Assembly (NCBI GenBank): GCA_024036415.1 | Contig: JAMWET010003135.1 | Span: 1-64,000 of the forward strand | Length of the DNA stretch: 64,000 nt | Direction of reading: 5' to 3' | From: Prochilodus magdalenae | Taxonomy: Eukaryota > Chordata > Actinopteri > Characiformes > Prochilodontidae | Shown here: positions 23,956 to 33,490 of the stretch, in pieces | How the letters are laid out: every line of letters begins with the position of its first letter | Numbering within the stretch: the first letter of the stretch is position 1 | Notes under the pieces: model-generated | The model's input: only the letters and a program-made list of their open reading frames with translations | What the model was told of the DNA's origin: nothing | The model's database searches: none | Made by a program: the position numbers and the translations under genes

Positions 23956-25190
23956 GGGTTTTGACTGTACTGGTAGGAGGTTTGGCAGTACTGGTAGGAG
24001 GGTTTTGGCAGTACTGGTAGGGGTTTTGGCTGTACTGGGAGTGGTGTGGGTGTAATAGGAGGTGGTTTTGGCTGTACTGGTAGGGGTTTTGGCAGTACTG
24101 GTAGGGGTATTGGCTGTACTGGTAGGAGTTTTGGCTGTACTGGTAGGGGTTTTGGCAGTACTGGTAAGGGTTTTGGCTGTACTGGTAGGGGTTTTGGTTG
24201 TAATAGGAGGAGGTTTTGACTGTACTGGGAGAGGTTTGGTTGTAATAAGAGGAGGTTTTGACTGCACTGGGAGAGGTTTGGTTGTAATAGGAGGAGGTCT
24301 TGGCTGTACTGGTAGGGGTTTTGGCTGTACTGGTAGGGGTTTTGGCTGTACTGGTAGGGGTTTTGGTTGTACTGGTAGGGGTTTTGGCTGTACTGGTAGG
24401 GGTTTTGGCAGTACTGGTAGGGGTTTTGGTTGTACTGGTAGGGGTTTTGGCTGTACTGGTAGGGGTTTTGGTTGTACTGGTAGGGGTTTTGGCTGTACTG
24501 GTAGGGGTTTTGGCTGTACTGGTAGGGGTTTTGGTTGTACTGGTAGGGGTTTTGGCTGTACTGGTAGGGGTTTTGGTTGTACTGGTAGGGGTTTTGGCTG
24601 TACTGGTAGGGGTTTTGGTTGTACTGGTAGGGGTTTTGGCTGTACTGGTAGGGGTTTTGGCTGTACTGGTAGGGGTTTTGGCTGTACTGGTAGGAGTTTT
24701 GGCAGTACTGGTAGGAGTTTTGGCAGTACTGGTAAGGGTTTTGGCTGTACTGGTAGGGGTTTTGGTTGTACTGGTAGGGGTTTTGGCTGTACTGGTAGGG
24801 GTTTTGGCAGTACTGGTAGGGGTATTGGCTGTACTGGTAGGAGTTTTGGCTGTACTGGTAGGGGTTTTGGCAGTACTGGTAAGGGTTTTGGCTGTACTGG
24901 TAGGGGTTTTGGTTGTACTGGTAGGGGTTTTGGCTGTACTGGTAGGGGTTTTGGCTGTACTGGTAGGGGTTTTGGCTGTACTGGTAGGAGTTTTGGCAGT
25001 ACTGGTAGGAGTTTTGGCAGTACTGGTAAGGGTTTTGGCTGTACTGGTAGGGGTTTTGGCTGTACTGGTAGGGGTTTTGGCTGTACTGGTAGGGGTTTTG
25101 GTTGTACTGGTAGGAGTTTTGGCTGTACTGGTAAGGGTTTTGGCTGTACTGGTAGGGGTTTTGGTTGTACTGGTAGGGGTTTTGGTTGTG
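23955..25190. repeat. 21-bp minisatellite
   Basis: About 58 units of TACTGGTAGGGGTTTTGGCT(G), with variants GGCAG, GGTTG and GGAGTT arranged in longer blocks that recur (24,660-24,790 and 24,960-25,030). It merges into the 42-bp form on its left. The 783-, 487- and 314-codon open frames here are all consequences of a 21-nt period. Confidence 0.95.
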
Positions 25191-25345
25191 CTAGCAGCAG
25201 GTCATCTTCAGGGACCAGTCCCACTTTTGACTTGGTGGAGCTGACCAACGAATCTGTGTGTGGTTTGTTGTCTCATGTCACGCGTCCAGAAGGCCTGGTG
25301 TCACTCCACCTCCACCCCTACTGCACAATCTACAGGAGCTGTGTG
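25190..25345 (+). pseudogene. Tc1/mariner-like transposase relic at the array edge
   Basis: CATCTTCAGGGACCAGTCCC followed by CTTGGTGGAGCTGACCAACG and, further on, CAGAAGGCCTGGTGTCACTC and CCCTACTGCACAATCTACAG aligns with the relics at 42,555-42,715 and 48,000-48,060. The transposase part upstream of this point is missing, replaced by the 21-bp array. Confidence 0.75.
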
Positions 25346-25789
25346 AGAATAAAGCTGTTTTGGAGTGGGCTTTACACAAACATGAAATATCAGCTGTATT
25401 TCTTTATTAGAGAGATGAAATTGTGCTGCAGCTGTTATTCTTGCTGTATCCAATACATTTACAGACGGATAAACAGGATCTCATCTGATCAGCTCCACTG
25501 TGGAGTTCAGCGGTTAGGCCCATGAAACCTGCAGTCGGGCGCTGCTGCTGTGTGGCTCTGTGCTGTGTGTGTGTTGAGTGTGGCCCTCAGAGCTCCTCCT
25601 GTGGGTCTGATGTGTAGGGACCTGTTCAGTGCTAAAGCTGGGTTACATAAAGCGCCAGGTTTCTGTCGGCTCCCTGCTGCGCCTTCCCAAGCCGCTCCAT
25701 GATATGAACAACAGCGGGAGATTAATGCAGGACTGACGCTATCAAGGACACTTCCTCAGAACTGCGGGGTTACATAACAGTCACCACTT
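25346..25789. other. Unique sequence, no gene seen
   Basis: Moderately CpG-containing sequence (GCGCCAGG, CTGTCGGC, CTGCGCC) between two arrays. No splice-bounded open frame or recognised domain. Confidence 0.5.
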
Positions 25790-26475
25790 TAAACTTGCCT
25801 CTCTCCATCTCTACCCTGTCCCTCTATCGCCCTCCATCCCTTTCTCCGTCTCTACGCCACCCCTCTATCCCCTTCCATCCCTTTCTCCGTCTCTACGCCA
25901 TCTATCTATTCCCTTCCATCTTTTTCTCTGTCTCTACCATTCATCTATCCCCCTCCATCCCTTTCTCCGTCTCTACGCCACCCCTCTATCCCCTTCCATC
26001 TTTCTCTCCGTCTCTACCATCCCTCTATCCCCCTCCATCCCTTTCTCCGTCTCTACGCCACCCCTCTATCCCCTTCCATCTTTCTCTCCGTCTCTACCAT
26101 CCCTCTATCCCCCTCCATCCCTTTCTCTGTCTCTACGCCATCGCTCTATCCCCTTCCATCTTTCTCTCCGTCTCTACCATCCCTCTATCCCCCTCCATCC
26201 CCTTCTCCGTCTCTACGCCATCCATCTATCCCCTTCCAGCTTTCTCTTCATCTCTACCATCCCTCTTTCCCCCTCCATCCTTTTCTCCGTCTCTACGCCA
26301 TCGCTCTATCCCCTTCCATCTTTCTCTTCGTCTCTACCATCCCTCTATCCCCCTCCATCCCTTTCTCCGTCTCTACGCCATCCATCTATTCCCTTCCATC
26401 TTTCTCTCCGTCTCTACCATCCCTCTATCCCTCTCCATCCCTTTCTTCATATCTATGCCATCTCTATCTCTTATT
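25790..26475. repeat. 80-bp pyrimidine-rich minisatellite (2 x 40 bp)
   Basis: CCCCTCTATC recurs at 25,981 and 26,061, an 80-bp period made of two related 40-mers, one with CCTTCCATCTTTCTCTCCGT and one with CCCTCCATCCCTTTCTCCGT. About eight 80-bp units. The 319-codon open frame across it is Pro/Ser/Leu-only and artefactual. Confidence 0.93.
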
Positions 26476-26622
26476 CTCCATCTTTACCTCTCTCTTTCTT
26501 CATCTCTACCCCATACCTGTCACCCCCTCCATCTGTCTCTCCATCTCTGCCTTTATCCTTCTTTCTTTATCTCTCTCTCTCTCTATCTCTCTCTCTCTCT
26601 GTCCCTCTCGCTCTTTCCTCTT

Positions 26623-26691
<69 letters not shown>

Positions 26692-26705
26692 TTCCTCTTT
26701 CTCTG
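26476..26705. repeat. (CT)n-rich polypyrimidine tract
   Basis: Nearly uninterrupted pyrimidines with long TCTCTCTC runs and scattered TTT or CGC interruptions. Such homopurine-homopyrimidine sequence can form triplex DNA in vitro; that is a property of the class, not shown here. Confidence 0.92.
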
Positions 26706-27415
26706 TGGACATGTTTGGAGAGTTTTAGTGACTCCTGTTTATCGTACATCTTAGTTTTGTCACACAGTGTGTCCCCGTTGTTCACCTCTCCAAGACATTC
26801 AGTTCATACCACACTAGGAGTGGAGGAGGAGAAGGAGGAGAAGGAGGTCCTAAATGAATCTTATTAATGTATTTTATATAACATCTCCTGTGCAGTGTTC
26901 TAGCCCAGCTGACTGTTGTGATAAATGATTCTGGCCTGTATAAAGAGTAAAAGGTCACGTTAGGTGATCTCTGAGAGATTACATTTTACCTGCAGTCAGA
27001 GTCTGAAGAAGAGAGTGACTGGAAACCTGTCGGTGATCCTGACCAAACTAAACAAACAGCAAACAGCTCGTACGCGTGACTTTATACCAGCTCTGATGTT
27101 ATGACACAGGTTCCCTCTCCCTCTCTGTTCTGTTGCCTTAAGCTGTAGTTGCAGTTTTCAGCATCAAAGCAAAGAACATGGTGAAAATTGAAGAATATAA
27201 ATGTAAATATTTGTAGAAGTTTACAGCAGTGCTGTAAGACAACATAAATAAATCTTATACACAGATCACACTTCTGCACATTTTACAGCATATTTACTCT
27301 TTGTTGTATTGAAATTAGATGTGGAGGCAAATGTGGCCTGTGTGAAAAGCTATGGCACTTTTAAAAATTTGTGGTTATTTGTATTTTTAGCCAGCAAAAA
27401 ACATTGATTATAGAG
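26706..27415. other. Unique sequence, no gene seen
   Basis: The clean mirror of 979-1,690. The open frame at 27,082-27,279 (minus) has a counterpart at 1,115-1,303 whose reading differs after indels, with no domain. Confidence 0.55.
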
Positions 27416-29512
27416 ATGTATGATGAGTAAGAGTATGTGTATGTGATGTATATGAAGTCAGAGATGTGTTTGATGTATGTGAAGAGTGAGAGATGTATGT
27501 GATGTATATGAAGAGTGAGAGATGTATGTGATGTATATGTAGAGTGAGAGATGTATGTGATGTATATGAAGAGTGAGAGATGTATGTGATGTATATGAAG
27601 AGTGAGAGATGTATGTGATGTATATGAAGAGTGAGAGATGTATGTGATGTATATGAAGAGTAAGAGATGTATGTGAAGAGTGAGAGATGTATGTGATGTA
27701 TATGAAGAGTGAGAGATGTATGTGATGTATATGAAGAGTGAGATGTGTTTGATGTATATGTAGAGTGAGAGATGTATGTGCTGTATGTGAAGAGTGAGAG
27801 ATGTATGTGATGTATATGTAGAGTGAGAGATGTATGTGATGTATATGAAGAGTGAGAGATGTATGTGATGTATATGTAAAGTGAGAGATGTATGTGATGT
27901 ATATGAAGAGTGAGAGATGTATGTGATGTATATGAAGAGTGAGAGATGTATGTGATGTATATGAAGAGTAAGAGATGTATGTGATGTATATGTAGAGTGA
28001 GAGATGTATGTGATGTATATGTAGAGTGAGAGATGTATGTGATGTATATGAAGAGTGAGAGATGTATGTGATGTATATGTAGAGTGAGAGATGTATGTGA
28101 TGTATATGTAGAGTGAGAGATGTATGTGATGTATATGTAGAGTGAGAGATGTATGTGATGTATATGAAGAGTGAGAGATGTATGTGCTGTATGTGGAGAG
28201 TGAGAGATGTATGTGATGTATATGAAGAGTGAGAGATGTATGTGATGTATATGTAGAGTGAGAGATGTATGTGATGTATATGTAGAGTGAGAGATGTATG
28301 TGATGTATATGTAGAGTGAGAGATGTATGTGATGTATATGAAGAGTGAGAGATGTATGTGATGTATGTGGAGAGTGAGAGATGTATGTGATGTATATGTA
28401 GAGTGAGAGATGTATGTGATGTATATGAAGAGTGAGAGATGTATGTGATGTATATGTAGAGTGAGAGATGTATGTGATGTATATGTAGAGTGAGAAATGT
28501 ATGTGATGTATATGAAGAGTGAGAGATGTATGTGATGTATATGTAGAGTGAGAGATGTATGTGATGTATATGTAGAGTGAGAGATGTATGTGATGTATAT
28601 GTAGAGTGAGAGATGTATGTGATGTATATGAAGAGTGAGAGATGTATGTGATGTATATGTAGAGTGAGAGATGTATGTGATGTATATGTAGAGTGAGAGA
28701 TGTATATGAAGAGTGAGAGATGTATGTGATGTATATGTAGAGTGAGAGATGTATGTGATGTATATGTAGAGTGAGAGATGTATGTGATGTATATGTAGAG
28801 TGAGAGATGTATGTGATGTATATGAAAAGTGAGAAATGTATGTGATGTATATGTAGAGTGAGAAATGTATGTGATGTATATGAAGAGTGAGAGATGTATG
28901 TGATGTATATGTAGAGTGAGAGATGTATGTGATGTATATGTAGAGTGAGAGATGTATGTGATGTATATGTAGAGTGAGAGATGTATGTGATGTATATGAA
29001 GAGTGAGAAATGTATGTGATGTATATGAAGAGTGAGAGATGTATGTGAAGAGTGAGAGATGTATATGAAGAGTGAGAGATGTATGTGAAGAGTGAGAGAT
29101 GTATGTGATGTATATGTAGAGTGAGAGATGTATGTGATGTATATGTAGAGTGAGAGATGTATATGAAGAGTGAGAGATGTATGTGATGTATATGTAGAGT
29201 GAGAGATGTATGTGATGTATATGAAGAGTGAGAGATGTATGTGATGTATATGTAGAGTGAGAGATGTATGTGATGTATATGTAGAGTGAGAGATGTATGT
29301 GATGTATATGAAGAGTGAGAGATGTATGTGATGTATATGTAGAGTGAGAGATGTATGTGATGTATATGTAGAGTGAGAGATGTATGTGATGTATATGTAG
29401 AGTGAGAGATGTATGTGATGTATATGAAGAGTGAGAGATGTATGTGATGTATATGAAGAGTGAGAGATGTATGTGAAGAGTGAGAGATGTATGTGATGTA
29501 TATGTAGAGTGA
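27416..29512. repeat. 29-bp minisatellite, about 70 units
   Basis: Units of AGAGTGAGAGATGTATGTGA followed by TGTATATGT or TGTATATGA repeat every 29 bp with very little divergence; occasional units lose 10-19 bp. The 703-codon minus-strand open frame arises because three 29-bp units are 87 nt and none of the phases contains a stop. The array ends about 160 bp before the RIM exon at 29,670. Confidence 0.95.
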
Positions 29513-29669
29513 TAAATCAGTGTGATATATAAACCATGCAGGCCGAATTAGCATATATAATCTGCTCATTAAGTCGTACTGGTTGTGCTGAAGGTGTAAT
29601 GCAGTGTGTCAGTACTGGAGTCTGATAAACAGAGTCTGATAAACACTGTTTGTCTTGATGTTTGCGCAG

Positions 29670-29809
29670 CGAGGGATGGACAGTCTGTCCATGAAGTCGT
29701 CAGACAGTGATGTAAGCGACGTGTCCGCTATGTCGAGCGCATCTCGGCTTAGCAGCGCGAGCTACATGTCTGTCCAGTCTGAGAGGGCGCGGGCCACTCG
29801 CAGGATCAG
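29670..29809 (+). CDS. rims2: RIM exon with Ser-rich SSDSDVSDVS segment
   Basis: The exon begins after TTTGCGCAG and ends at a CAG|GTAGGT donor. It reads in phase 0 as 46 codons starting RGMDSLSMKSSDSDVSDVS and ending ATRRI, plus two bases (AG) that complete a Ser in the next exon. The SSDSDVSDVS...SRLSS..YMSVQSER pattern is characteristic of RIMS1/RIMS2 linkers before the C2B domain. It is low-complexity, Ser-rich and presumably disordered. It joins directly to 38,785 (giving RRISEFTSKM) or through the cassette at 32,054. The upstream partner is outside the recognised exons; a candidate 23-nt microexon 7.7 kb upstream ends in the right phase. Confidence 0.88.
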
Positions 29810-31059
29810 GTAGGTGCATTCTGACCTTCGATCTTTTGTTGTTGTGGAGTCATGGACCACGGAACAGAGGAGGTGTAGAACAACCATACCCCTGAATAAA
29901 ACACATACCTATCCCCATATAACAAATACAGTTTAAGATATGAATATATTAACCTTTCCATTCTGTTAGATGATAATAGAGGTGGGTAATATATAGCAGT
30001 GGTGGAAAATAAGACAATATATAATATTGATAAATTAAAAATAGCATCAAATTATGCCTTTATTATACACCTGTACACTGACACTGACACAGCATATTTT
30101 AGAGAAGTATATTGTCCTGTTTTATTCAATTTAGTTCAGCAAAGTACATAGAGTGGTAAATTAAAAAAAATAATAAATAAATACATCATTTATATTAGAA
30201 TGAAATAATTTCATTTTCTTTACAGCATTTGTATGTCTGTTCTAACTGCTCACATTAAACACCAGGATGCATATTTATACCAAGATGTCTTAGAGTATCA
30301 TGATATTGCCATATCTGCCACCCATAAACTTGACCACACCCCTATTTGATTCAGCTCTGTGAGTATTTGAATTGAGCGGATTCATAATACATCTAAACTG
30401 AGCAGCTGATGCATCTCCTAGTTATCAAAGACATGTTCCGTGGTCCGTTTAGGGAGTGACATGTCTTAAGCTGATTCCAGCCATGAGCATCGTCTCTCTG
30501 TGCTTGTAATGAACTCCTCGGTCTGATTCTGGTGGAGATCAGGTTTGGTTCTATTTGTTTTAAACTGAACCAAGCATGAAGATCAATGAGTGTCTGCCCC
30601 TGGCTGGGAGAGCAGCAGGCCTGAGCTGGGTTAGGCTTAAAGGAACAGTTGCCTTTTTGAACCTCTTACCCCAAAATGTAGTCATCAGCCAAGACGTTTG
30701 GTGTCTGAATTAGACAGGAGGCTAATTTAGCTAACGAGATGTGTATGCTTCTACCAACCCATTAGCATTGTGCTAACTGCATGACTAAGTCATCACACAC
30801 ACCTGTATAGAAAACAGTTTTTCCTGCAGTGTCAGTGTCACATAATCAAGTCAGGCGAAGTTGTGATGATTTAGGTGTGCAGTTAGCACCATGCGAATAC
30901 AGCCGGTCACGCCCCTTTTCAAACGCTGCTGCTTCCATTAAGAGAATGGAAAAGCCCAGTCTGATATCCTCAGTAAGGACAGAGGTGGTAGTAAATCAGC
31001 CATCAGAGGAGGTTTTAGTAAGGAGCATGTGAATGCCTGATTTTCCACCACACCGTTAG
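29810..31059. other. Intronic sequence
   Basis: AT-rich intron with no exon-like open frame. Sequence around 30,635-31,030 (GGCTTAAAGGAACAGTTGCC and onward) looks like an old dispersed element but I could not find both of its ends. Confidence 0.5.
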
Positions 31060-31622
31060 CATTGTGGGACATCACAGCAACCTCCTGGGTTACCATAACA
31101 GCCTCCTAGCAACACCCAAGCAACCACCTGGCATACCATAGCAGGCATGTAGCAACACCCTAGCAACAGCTTGATATCATAGCAACCTCATAACAACAAT
31201 TCATTCGATGCCACAGCAACCTCATCGGAACACCTTAGCAGCAACTTGATTCTATAGCGACCTTAGCAAACATTTGCTACCATAGCAACCACCAACCTGG
31301 GATACCATGGCAATCTGATAACACTATAGTAACCACCTGGGATACCATAGCAACCAGCAAGCAACACACTAGCAGCCATCTGGGATAGTGTAGCAACCAC
31401 CCAGCAGCATCTTTGCAACAATTTGATGCCATAGAAACCTCATATGAAAATCATAGCAACCTTAGCTGTCCTAGCAATCACCTAGCAGTACCTTTGTAGC
31501 CAACTGATACCATACAACTTGCTACCATAGCAACCACCTCACAACACCTTTGCAACCCCTTGAGATACCAATACAACTGATTTTAACACCCTAGTAACCA
31601 CCTGGGACACCATAGCAACACA
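31060..31622. repeat. Degenerate minisatellite (CCATAGCAACCACCTAGCAAC-type)
   Basis: Variants of GGATACCATAGCAACC, CCTAGCAACACC and ACCACCTGG recur irregularly for over 500 bp. Unit length varies and the copies are well diverged, so the array is old. Confidence 0.75.
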
Positions 31623-32053
31623 GCAGCCTCAGACATAAATGCAGGAAGCTTCTGTAATATGATCCAGAATCCGTTCTGTGTTCTCCGAGTATGAATTTCA
31701 GTCAGTATCCGTATATAGTCCATATTCAACATCTGTGAAGTCAGGGCACCTGTTAGCAGCACGAGCCTTGTAGCTCCAGCGTTACGGAAACACACTTCAG
31801 ACACCGGACACGTCTTGTCTGATCCACTACGTTTAAAGGAAGTAGGAATTCTGTAACTTTCCCACTAAATGTTTTTCTCTCGGGCGCTTGTTACTCACTC
31901 ACTCCTAACTGTTCTGATTGATGTTGTCATGTTTCATAAACAGATTGTTGTCTGCATGTCTGCATGCTCACTGCCGTCTCTCTCCTTTGTTCTGCATGCT
32001 TCCTCTCGGCCCGTGGTTTCTGTCTGCATCTCTTTGTGTTTGTGTGCATGTAG
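31623..32053. other. Intron upstream of the cassette exon
   Basis: The last 70 bases are pyrimidine-rich (TCTCTCCTTTG, CTTCCTCTCGG, TCTGCATCTCTTTGTG) and end in GCATGTAG, a plausible 3' splice site. Confidence 0.6.
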
Positions 32054-32221
32054 TCGTGCTGAGGCGCTTCAACAGAGTCAGTCTCAGGGGGAGGAGAACG
32101 CTGGAGCTGCAGCAGAGGGGGGAACGGGAACAGCCGGAGGAGCAGAGGGGGGTGGGTCCGGAGGGGCAGAAGAGGGAACTGTGGAGGCTGCTGAGGAGGA
32201 AGCAGAGGAGGAGCCGGACAG
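32054..32221 (+). CDS. rims2: Predicted symmetric cassette exon, Glu/Gly/Ala-rich
   Basis: A pyrimidine-rich tract and GCATGTAG acceptor precede 168 nt (56 codons), ending at GACAG|GTCAGC. The exon enters in phase 2 and leaves in phase 2, so it can be included or skipped between the 29,670 and 38,785 exons without changing frame: AG + T completes a Ser at both junctions. Inclusion would add SRAEALQQSQSQGEENAG, then a Gly/Ala-rich stretch and an acidic end (EEEAEEEPD). The GC-rich, codon-like composition stands out against the AT-rich intron. I do not recall this insert from mammalian RIM proteins, so it may be teleost-specific, or it may be a chance GC-rich open stretch. Transcript evidence is not available here. 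Confidence 0.55.
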
Positions 32222-33084
32222 GTCAGCATCAGTAGAGGACGACAGACTGAACATAGAGTTCAATCTTGTCTGTTCTGCTATAGCTGACCACAGCCATTCC
32301 CAGGATAGTTAAAGTGCTGCAGGACGTATAGACATTTCTGAGTCAACTTGCTGGATTAGGTCGAGTCTTGGACTAAACTGTCATGTCAATGTTGGTTCAG
32401 CATTGAAACGTCCATGTGCTATGTGATATGTGTTTGGTGGGCTACATAAAGGGTTCCCAGAATTTCTGGGATGTATCTCGGAATTTTAAAGTCTATTCCA
32501 GACCTGGAATATAAAGCCGTTTGATCCTTTTTTGTGCCAAGTCATGGAATATCAGGAAATTTTCTTTGTAGCATCATTATATGTTAAGGTTCTGTGTAAC
32601 AAAATATTAAATTTTCACTTTTTTCTGAATTTAATATAGAAAATTAAGGAGAGCAGGAGTTTTTTTCTGTGAAAATGAGTGAATTAAGTCCATAGATTGA
32701 TGGGTTTGGAAATCTGTGACTGATGCTGAGAATTCGGCATTTTAATATGGGAATTTGGTTGTTTTTGTGATGTCACGTCACATTTGCATACATCCACCAA
32801 TTCTAGCTGCAGCAGTAGTCCTGCCCATCCATGCCGAAAACCCAGACTGCTTTTTAAATGGGACACTACTAATCAGAACAGAGCTTGTGTCTTAAAGGCA
32901 ATTCTAGAAGGTAAAGAAAGGTTGGAAGATGGTCATATGTATAAATGGACCTTGCTGGGCAAATCTAGTCTCAAGGTAACCTGTCATATCAATGCTGAAC
33001 TAACATTAAACAGCCTTTTAGTCCAGATATAGACATGATCTGGGTCAAGGAACCAGCCTTCAGTACTTGAATGGCACTGTGTCC
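32222..33084. other. Intronic sequence, nothing recognised
   Basis: The open frame continues past the cassette donor to 32,312 but with no further splice signal. The rest is AT-rich intron. Confidence 0.5.
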
Positions 33085-33490
33085 ATTCACTGGCCACTCT
33101 ATTAGACACACCTACCTTGCTGGTCCACCTTGTAGATGTACAGTCTGAGACGATAGCTCATCTCCTGCTGCACAGTGCAGTGTTGGTCATCCTCTTCTTC
33201 AGTGGACACAGGACGCTGCCCACAGGACACTGTTGACTGGATAGTTTAGGTTGGTGGATGATTCTCAGTCCAGCAGTCTGATCCACTCACACCAGCACAA
33301 CACACACTAACACACCACTACCATGTCAGTGTCACTGCGGTGCTAAGAATGATCCACCACCCACGTAATGTGCTCTGTGGGGGTCGTGTAGGGGTGCTGC
33401 CCATTGAAGAACAGGGTAATACAGTATACAGAGAAACAGACAGACTCCAGTCTGGAACTGTAGAACTACAGAGTGTCCTATATGGTTAGT
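33085..33490. mobile_element. Foldback/MITE-like element, copy 1
   Basis: It contains CACTGGCCACTCTATTAGAC at the left, CCAGCACAACACACACTAAC, GTCAGTGTCACTGCGGTGCT and GAACAGGGTAATACAGTATA. The same blocks in the same order form the right half of the element at 62,610-63,165. Non-coding. A familiar dispersed repeat of fish genomes. Confidence 0.7.

Larger units (their letters stand above)
14254..28400. repeat. Right arm of the 28-kb inverted repeat
   Basis: This is the mirror of bases 1-14,239. Its outer end falls inside the 29-bp array and cannot be fixed to a base. The arm continues without a break into unique sequence carrying RIM exons, so this is the arm joined to the genuine locus. Its outer part (about 21.3-28.4 kb) is clean and regular. 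Its inner part (14.3-21.3 kb) shows indel noise comparable to the left arm. Confidence 0.93.

Noticed and set aside
22897..25248. 783-codon minus-strand open frame (and 487- and 314-codon plus-strand frames)
   Set aside because: All lie within the 21/42-bp tandem array; the open frames occur on both strands because the period is a multiple of 3. No start context, no domain, and the left-arm mirror is full of frameshifts.
25795..26754. 319-codon Ser/Pro/Leu open frame and its mirror at 2,199-2,771
   Set aside because: Pyrimidine-rich array translated; no complexity beyond the repeat.
27458..29569. 703-codon minus-strand open frame of HTSLTLHIHHIHLSL-type repeats
   Set aside because: Product of the 29-bp array, whose three phases all lack stops. 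Ends coincide with array ends.
14254..29660. Additional upstream RIM exons (PDZ, C2A) in the right arm
   Set aside because: Looked for PDZ- or C2A-like peptides on both strands and saw none; only the 23-nt candidate at 21,980 remains.
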